Assembly (NCBI GenBank): GCA_001600055.1
Contig: BCIV01000012.1
Location: 620,474-684,473 of the forward strand
Source: Filobasidium wieringae
Lineage: Eukaryota; Basidiomycota; Tremellomycetes; Filobasidiales; Filobasidiaceae
Direction: 5' to 3'
DNA length: 64,000 bases
The notes beneath the pieces are model-generated. The model saw nothing but the letters and a program-made list of their open reading frames with translations, did no database searches and was not told the origin of the DNA. The first letter of the stretch is position 1. Each line of letters starts with the position of its first letter. This document shows, piece after piece, positions 57,244 to 64,000 of the stretch. A program made the position numbers and the translations under genes.

Positions 57244-57474
57244 TAGTGGCATAGGAGACCAATTTGTATCCATGAGTAGGATGAACCAAGAGCCGGAGTC
57301 GAGGTTCGAGATGGTTCGGGGTGAATTGACAAACCGCGGACATGTCAAACGTACGGTGTTCTCCGCGACGCAGGGTTAGATCCGGTTAGATCAAGTCAGG
57401 ACATCCAAAATATATCGAAAGAACATATCTATACAGCCTCTGCGCATCTTTACGTTTTATGACTTGATCGCAAG

Positions 57475-58440
57475 ATGTCTCTCGCCAAGTAGGTGACGTC
57501 CGCTATTTGTTTCGTCGACGGCTCAGCTCACGAGCCTGACCTCTGGGCAACAGGAATGTCACCATAGCAGATCCACCATGTTTTGCGCCCTTCTCAGCGA
57601 ATGCTGTTACAGTAGGCAAGGTCAGTCATTCTCTTTCGTGTGAATTGTCGCTCCATCCTGATCTCCCTCACGTATCACAGAAAGGGAAAAGGGGTGTAGC
57701 AGTTGCAGATGAATCGGAGTTAGAGAGAATAGCGACTAGAAAGTCCAACGAGCTGAAGCTGAGGAAAGCATGGGAAGTCGCATTGGCGTGAGTCTATCTC
57801 CTCTCTCGCACTATACTCATAAGCTATGTGAGCTGATTGTGATGTGACCTATGATTCTGACAGGCCTGCCAAATCGCTGCCCATGCAGGCTATAATGCTC
57901 TATATGTCCGGTTCTGGAATCCAGATCTTCTCGATGGGGATCGTTTGGATGCTGCTGACAAGCCCGTTCAAGGCTTGCATGAACATCATTCAGAGTGAGC
58001 AGCTCAGTGGATTCGTTTGGATGCAACTGTTCCTGATTGTTTGGTATCGTCTTCGATAGCCTTTGAGCCTTACAAGCAAGTGGTACCGTCTAACTCAGCA
58101 AAGTCTAGCTCGTCTTCTCGTAAGGGTATCATCAACCAAGATCTCCTTACCACGATGATCGTTTACGTAGGGTGTCAAGCGTTGGTGTAAGTCATAAGCG
58201 TTTTGAGATCAAGCAATCGATCCTTCAGACTGACGACACAATCTAGGTTGGCATGCGGAATTTGGAAGTGCAAGCAGATGGGCCTTGTTCCTATGGGAAC
58301 AGGTGACTGGTTGCAATTCGAGACAAGAAGCGAGGTAAGGCGAGATCCGACCGTCCAGTATGAGTAAAGAAAGTTCTGATACGATCTATCGTTTTGATCA
58401 GGCACCTGAATGGTCTGCTGTGAGATTCGGAGGCATGTGA
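57475..58440 (+). CDS. EMC4: ER membrane protein complex subunit 4
   Basis: This is a small subunit of the EMC membrane-protein insertase. A tiny first exon (MSLAK) is followed by exons encoding KKGKRGVAVADESELER, then KAWEVALAPAKSLPMQAIML. The family hallmark MYMSGSGIQIFSMGIVWML lies in the first membrane helix, followed by SPFKACMNI. After another intron FEPYKQ leads to LLTTMIVYVGCQALVLACG in the second helix. It then continues MGLVPMGTGDWLQF and a last exon APEWSAVRFGGM with a stop at 58440. The order and spacing match EMC4/TMEM85. Confidence 0.9.
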
Positions 58441-58629
58441 CCAGTTGTAACTTTCACGATCTGACTTGTAGATGGCGATATGGAAATCATTATACAATAC
58501 CGAGATAGGCTCCACCTCTTAGCAAACAAGATATCCAACCATCGCTAAAGTTTACTCCTCAGAGCCCCACTACCTTTCTCCCAGATGCGATTCAGCACGC
58601 CATCTCTCTTGTCTTCCCGGAAGAACCAC

Positions 58630-59796
58630 TCACACATCCTTGGCATCCTTTGCCTTCGCTTCCTCCTGCTCCAACCTAGCTACTCCCCTCTGATAGGCCT
58701 CCCTCGCTTGGACTTTATCCCACCATGTTTGAATGTTTGGACCGATTGTCAGGCCCTCTACTCGAGATGGGTTCGTGATGACTGCGTGGATTGGGTAAAG
58801 CATCATGTACTGTGGATTAAGAGAGGCACCGGGTATAAAGAAAGCTCGATATAGTGGAGGAAGGATAGGTGACTTACATCGGCTGCGGTGGGGGAGTCGG
58901 AATGACCGAACCATCCAGTAGGAGATTTCCCAAGCTCAGTTTCGACTGCATACCAGAAAAGTACGATTGTCGAACTTAAGCCTTCTACCACACATGTATA
59001 TAGAGTTTATGGAGAAGGAGTCAAGACTTACGGAAATCGAAGTGCTGTCTAAGCGTCTTGTCAATATAAGAACTCTGCCCATTCGAAGCTATCAATCACA
59101 TTGCCTGCCCCCGAGCGTATGGAATTAACCACTCACCTTGACCTTATTGGCGAATCCCTGAATGATCCCACTGACAAGCCAAGGTGCGTTCTTAGCGGAT
59201 CCGGTGAAGACCAGTCCCATTTGCAAATACAGCATCAAGGACCCTTCAGCGTAATGCGAAAAGTAGTTGTCTAGTAGGGAGAAAGTGGGACGGGTAGGGG
59301 AATAGGTTTGGAGCAGGTAGTCTACTATCGTGCCGGATTCACTATCGAGGAGGAAAGGGTAAGTAGAGATTGAGCGGTTTGAACGGCAGAGGGCTTACGC
59401 GATGGTTTGCTCTCCATCTACAAGAACGGGAGCCTGTTTGTTCATGGAGATGATTGGGAAAGGTCCTTATGGGTGAGGGTTTGGTGATGACTTACCTTCC
59501 CAAGAGGATGGATCTGCTTTAATTCTGGAGGAGCAAGTATAGGTGTTCTGAGATAAACTTTGACTTCGTATGGTAATCCTAATTCCTGATTGGTGGGGAG
59601 CACCATGAATATCCCCTGAAGACACAAACGTCCCAACGAATGCTTACTTCGCATAGCCAGACTGCAAGTGATAGTGAAGAAGTTTCAGATATCGTATGGA
59701 AAGAATAAACGGCATAGATGACTCACAAAGTCTTTCACTCCGACTGTTGTTCAGATGGTGAAGGGTCAATTGGGGAGTCTTAGTTGGTCCAGACAT
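58630..59796 (-). CDS. Glutathione S-transferase
   Basis: This is a cytosolic-type GST of fungal style. The start MSGPTKTPQLTLHHLNNSR has the Ser/Arg-rich active-site loop after the first strand (HHLNNSRSERL), followed by WLCE-ELGLPYEVKVYLR. The cis-Pro and glutathione-binding region reads APVLVDGEQTIAESGTIVDY. The all-helical C-domain includes FFAHY-like NYFSHYAEGSLMLYLQMGLV, GWFGHSDSPTAAD and WWDKVQAREAYQRG. The last residues are KDAKDV with a TGA at 58632-58630. Several very short exons make exact boundaries approximate. The gene is convergent with EMC4. Confidence 0.85.
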
Positions 59797-61080
59797 GGTT
59801 GTTGATTTTCTTCAAGAGAGGAATCTAGAGAAGATACTAAGTTCAGGTCGAACGTACTATTCTGAACTCAAGTAAGGTTGAGAGTTCTTGCAATTGAGAA
59901 AGAAGTCTGCCACTATATTCTTACTCGGCAACTGCCGGTTATCCCTTCTCTACGCGTCGCCTGCGGTAGTATTCGGTGTTTCTCCTCGAACGGACACGAT
60001 GATCCTTGTAGCTTGTAGAACGCTCTGTTCCCTTTACTCAGCGGATGATGTTTCGTTTAATTTGAGATATCCCCGGCAAAGGCATTCGTCCGACGAGAGA
60101 GACGCGCTGTAGCTGCTTATCTGCCACTAAACCTGATGTACGATAGGCTCGTTTGAAGCATGAGGATTGAAGTACTATCGGGCTACCGGGAACCCCTGCA
60201 ATCTCCGAGGATCGCAGTATTCTCTGGAACAACCTCTCTCCTTCCAGCTTCAGATGTTCCGAAGCCCTATCAAGCATTCTTGGGACCCCGTTTTGCCTGC
60301 TAACTCACTGCTTCGAGGTATTCTCACTGCAAGCAAAATCGCGCTCCGGCCAGTTACACTCGTATATTAAAGCATTATGATTGTCTGACACATCCTCATC
60401 TCTTGATCATGGGGAAGATGCTTCTGGAGATTGATTTGATTGCCCTGTGTGAGCCGATAGTGGATAACGTCGTCGACTGGCCATTATACCCAGTGCTGTG
60501 ACTGGATCACTGGCTATATACGAGCGTATACCCCTGGCAGAGCGATGTACCGCGGATCTGGCGCTCCATATCCGCTGAATCGTTATCTCGGAGCGAGGAA
60601 ATAGATGTCAGGCTCGCATATACGCTACAGCTAATCAACTTATTAGTACGTTTACGGCATCGCGTTATCCCTCGCTCTGACTTGGTACAGGCCACAAAAA
60701 AACATCCACCCTCCCATTCCCCCAAGCAAGGCATCGTCAGCTACAACCTTCAGCTGTCAGGCATCTACACTCTCGACTCGTACCGCTCTTCCCACTCACA
60801 CGCTCACTCTGACACACATCAACACATACTGTTGGTCCGCTCATCAAGCCTATCGATCTTCTCCACCTCCAAGCAAGACCTACCTACGTGATCCAGTTCG
60901 GGCCCGATAATCGCAAGATAGATATCGTTTGAACATTCAGACGAGATTTATCACGACCATTCAGTCCTACGAACGTTACTCTTAATCCAAACAAGAGCAA
61001 GCGGTTCCTGGATCATCATCAAACACTTTCCTAAAACCTAAAAAAAAAGAACCCAAAAACTAGACACGTTAATTGTCAAA
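59797..61080. promoter_or_regulatory. Intergenic region upstream of CPA2 and GST
   Basis: This 1.28 kb gap lies between divergent start codons. It holds an ACGCGT near 59952 and, just before the CPA2 ATG, A-rich leader sequence (61033-61080). No coding region is convincing. Confidence 0.4.
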
Positions 61081-64000
61081 ATGCACCGAACTACTCTTCG
61101 TTCTTATCGAGCCTTCTCCAGTGCTTCTTCGAGCATTCGGACTACTCCTCGGATCTTCTCAAGCCCTATTGCTAAGAGGACTTTGACGACTTCTTTCCCC
61201 GTTCGAGCCGTTGCTGCTCCTGCGGTCGGAAACTACACCCCCAGTGAAGATGGACCTACCTTGAACTCCCCCTCGGAACTCGCCAGGAAGATCTCCGCAC
61301 AGGTCTTGCCTAAGCTCCCTAAACCTGACGTCAAGAAGGTCTTGGTCGTAGGAAGTGGAGGACTTTCCATCGGTCAGGCCGGTGAATTCGATTATTCCGG
61401 TTCTCAGGCTATCAAAGCTTTGAAGGAGAGTAACATAGAGACGGTCCTCATCAACCCTAACATCGCGACCATCCAGACCTCCCACCATTTGGCTAACAGT
61501 GTCTATTTCCTCCCCGTCTCCGCCGACTATGTCGCTTACGTGTTGGAAAAAGAACGTCCTGATGGAATTCTCTTGACTTTCGGAGGACAGAGTGCTTTGA
61601 ACGTTGGAATTCAGTTGGACAAGATGGGAATCTTGGAGAGACTCGGGGTTCAGGTTTTGGGTACACCTATTAGGACTTTGGAGGTTTCCGAAGATAGGGA
61701 TTTGTTCGTTCAGGCTTTGAACCGTTAGTCCTGCTCATCTCGTAACGTTCTAACTAGAGGACCTGATCTTCGTATCTTGGCTGTTTGATAGAGATCGATA
61801 TCCCCGCTGCTCATTCCGTCGCCGTCTCTTCGATCCAAGCCGCTCTGGACGCGGCAGAGAAGATTGGATACCCTATTATCGTCCGATCTGCTTTCTCTCT
61901 GGGAGGATTGGGTTCAGGTTTCGCACACGACGAAGAAGAACTCAGGAACTTGAGTGCGAAGAGTTTGGCATTGAGTCCCCAGATTTTGATCGAGAAGAGT
62001 TTGAAAGGGTGGAAGGAAGTCGAGTATGAGGTCGTCAGGGATGCCGCTGATGTGAGTTGTTCGAGATTGAGGTCATGGGTTTGGGTTCTGATCCGCCTTT
62101 GTGCATCCTTAGAACACCATCATTTGCTGTAACATGGAGAACTTTGATCCTCTTGGAACACACACTGGTGACTCGATCGTCGTCGCTCCTTCCCAAACCT
62201 TGACCGACGAGGAATACCACATGCTCCGAAGTGCTGCGATCAAGATCGTCAGGCACGTCGGTGTTGTCGGTGAATGTAACGTAAGTAGGAAGTTCTAATG
62301 GGTGGGTTGAGCGTATGCTGATGTTAGCCATGGTACAGGTTCAATACGCTTTGAACCCCAAGAGTAACGAGTACATGGTTATCGAGATGAACGCCCGTCT
62401 TTCCCGATCCAGGTAAGTTTGCCTTTTCAAGGTCTCAAGAAGAGAGCAAAGGGCTGATGAGATAATCTGCTCGCAGTGCCTTGGCTTCCAAGGCTACCGG
62501 TTACCCTTTGGCTTACACCGCCGCCAAGATCGCTCTCGGACACACTCTCCCTGAACTTCCCAACGCCGTGACTAAATCCACTACCGCTTGTTTCGAACCT
62601 TCCCTCGATTACATTGTCACCAAGATCCCCAAGTGGGATTTGGCCAAGTTCCAATATGTCGAGAGGTTCGTGGGATCCGCCATGAAGTCGGTAGGAGAAG
62701 TCATGGCTATCGGTAGGACTTTTGAGGAATCCTTGCAAAAGGCCATTCGTCAGGTTGATCCCCGATTCACCGGATTCGAGGCTTACTGGAAGCCCGAGGA
62801 GATGGATTACTACTTGACCAACAACAACGATAGGCGTCTGTTCGCTATCGCTCATGCCATGCTCAACTTGGACTACACTGTTGATCGTCTACACGACCTT
62901 ACCAAGATCGACAAGTGGTTCTTGTACAAGCTCGAGAACATTGTCGCCGTTCACAAGGCCATCAAGTCGACCAAGTTTGACGAGATCGACTTCAACTTGA
63001 TGATGACCGCAAAGAGGACTGGATTCTCTGATACCCAGATTGCTGACCTTACCGGAGCGAAGGAGGATCAAGTTCGAGCGCTCAGGAAGTCGTTGAAGAT
63101 CACTCCTTTCGTCAAGCGTATCGACACCTTGGCCGCAGAGTACCCCGCTCATACCAACTACCTTTATACCACTTATAATGCTACCACTCACGACGTCGAG
63201 TTCGATGAGCACGGTACCATGGTTTTGGGAAGTGGAGTGTACAGGATCGGAAGCAGTGTAGAGTTTGATTGGTGTGCCGTCACCTGTTCTCGAGCGATCA
63301 GGAAGATGGGCAAGAGGACCATCATGATCAACTACAACCCCGAGACGGTTTCTACCGATTTCGACGAGGCTGACAGGCTGTACTTTGAGGAACTCGGGTT
63401 CGAGAGGGTCATGGATATTTACGAGTTGGAGGCTGCTGAGGGAGCCGTCGTCAGTGTTGGAGGTGAGTGCACGAAAACGCTCAATAACTTTCAGGCAGAG
63501 AGACTGACTCGACCCATTCTTCTTAACCTTTTCTAGGACAACTTCCTCAGAACATCGCACTCAGGTTGAAGAACAGCGGAGTTAACGTTTTGGGAACCGC
63601 ACCTGAGCAGATCGACAACGCTGAGGACCGACACAAGTTCTCTTCCATCCTGGACAGCATCGGTGTTGATCAGCCAGACTGGACCGAAGCCGCCTCTCTC
63701 CAGGATGCTAAGGCTTTCGCTACCCGTGTTGGGTGAGTCTGATAGACTGGTTCTTGGTTCATTTCGGAAATACTGATTTGGCCGCTCTACCAGCTACCCT
63801 GTCCTGATCCGACCATCCTACGTGTTGTCGGGAGCTGCAATGAACGTTGTTTGGGATGAATCCACCATGGAGCACTTCTTGTCTGCTGCCGCCGACGTTT
63901 CACCTGATCACCCCGTCGTTATCACCAAGTTCATCGATAACGCCCAGGAGATCGATATTGACGCCGTCGCCCACAAGGGTCGTCTCATTGTCCATGCTGT
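61081..64000 (+). CDS. CPA2: Carbamoyl-phosphate synthase (arginine), large subunit, mitochondrial type; 3' end missing
   Basis: This enzyme makes carbamoyl phosphate for arginine synthesis. The N-terminal ~60 residues ([20 protein letters not shown]...) are basic, Ser-rich and free of acidic residues, a probable mitochondrial presequence. The first ATP-grasp half follows: [84 protein letters not shown] and [20 protein letters not shown]. The oligomerisation domain ([21 protein letters not shown]) and the start of the second half ([17 protein letters not shown]) come next. Introns lie at about 61724-61791, 62050-62111, 62281-62338, 62413-62477, 63462-63536 and 63733-63793. The window stops inside the second ATP-grasp domain. 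The absence of aspartate transcarbamoylase sequence upstream argues for the arginine enzyme rather than Ura2. Confidence 0.9.

Noticed and set aside
1..64000. tRNA genes, rRNA, CRISPR arrays or transposon ends
   Set aside because: None was seen by eye. CRISPR is not expected in a eukaryote, and a tRNA scan would be needed to exclude tRNA genes fully.

Overview
The window is nuclear DNA from a fungus, almost certainly a basidiomycete yeast of the Tremellomycetes (Cryptococcus/Kwoniella-like). That placement is an inference. It rests on dense genes on both strands, many short introns (about 50-75 bases, with CTGAC/CTAAT-like branch points), and a gene set that matches basidiomycete families: a Rim23/PalC-type BRO1 protein, a basidiomycete-type protein carrying an LTDYQKWVFG motif, and a mitochondrial-type carbamoyl-phosphate synthase. 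Exon boundaries were read by eye from GT/GC..AG sites and frame continuity. Where I give exact exon limits I checked the frame; other gene ends are less certain.

Layout. 1-10 kb: 3' part of a P5A ER ATPase (SPF1), a small NADAR protein, a large P-loop NTPase resembling Crinkler/RHS-type effector NTPases, a Tvp38 Golgi membrane protein, and an unrecognised minus-strand coding region. 10-22 kb: a CLASP-type microtubule protein, the XPG/Rad2 repair nuclease, complex I subunit NDUFB8 and the splicing factor WBP11. 21.7-31 kb: DNA polymerase epsilon (POL2) and NUS1 (dolichol synthesis). 31-40 kb: a rhodanese + tyrosine phosphatase protein and glycogen branching enzyme. 41.5-50.3 kb: mitochondrial bL19, a Nnf1-like kinetochore protein, a very short SRP72, a basidiomycete-type unknown, a tiny spliced gene, and PalC/Rim23. 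51.4-64 kb: a four-domain RNA end-healing and sealing protein, GPATCH1, EMC4, a glutathione transferase, and the 5' part of CPA2, which runs off the end.

Most genes are housekeeping. The most unusual one is at 51378-53977 (minus). It joins a 2H cyclic phosphodiesterase, a dual-specificity-phosphatase fold, a polynucleotide-kinase P-loop domain and an RNA ligase in one polypeptide. The order differs from the yeast tRNA ligase Trl1 (ligase-kinase-CPD), and the phosphatase domain carries Asn where the general-acid Asp is expected. It shares a 284-base divergent promoter with the spliceosomal G-patch gene GPATCH1. A second candidate is the NADAR protein next to the CR/RHS-like NTPase at 3-7.3 kb, since both families occur in biological-conflict settings. 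Smaller observations include an 11-base microexon, two GC-AG introns, paired ACGCGT boxes upstream of POL2, and an SRP72 lacking most of its TPR region.
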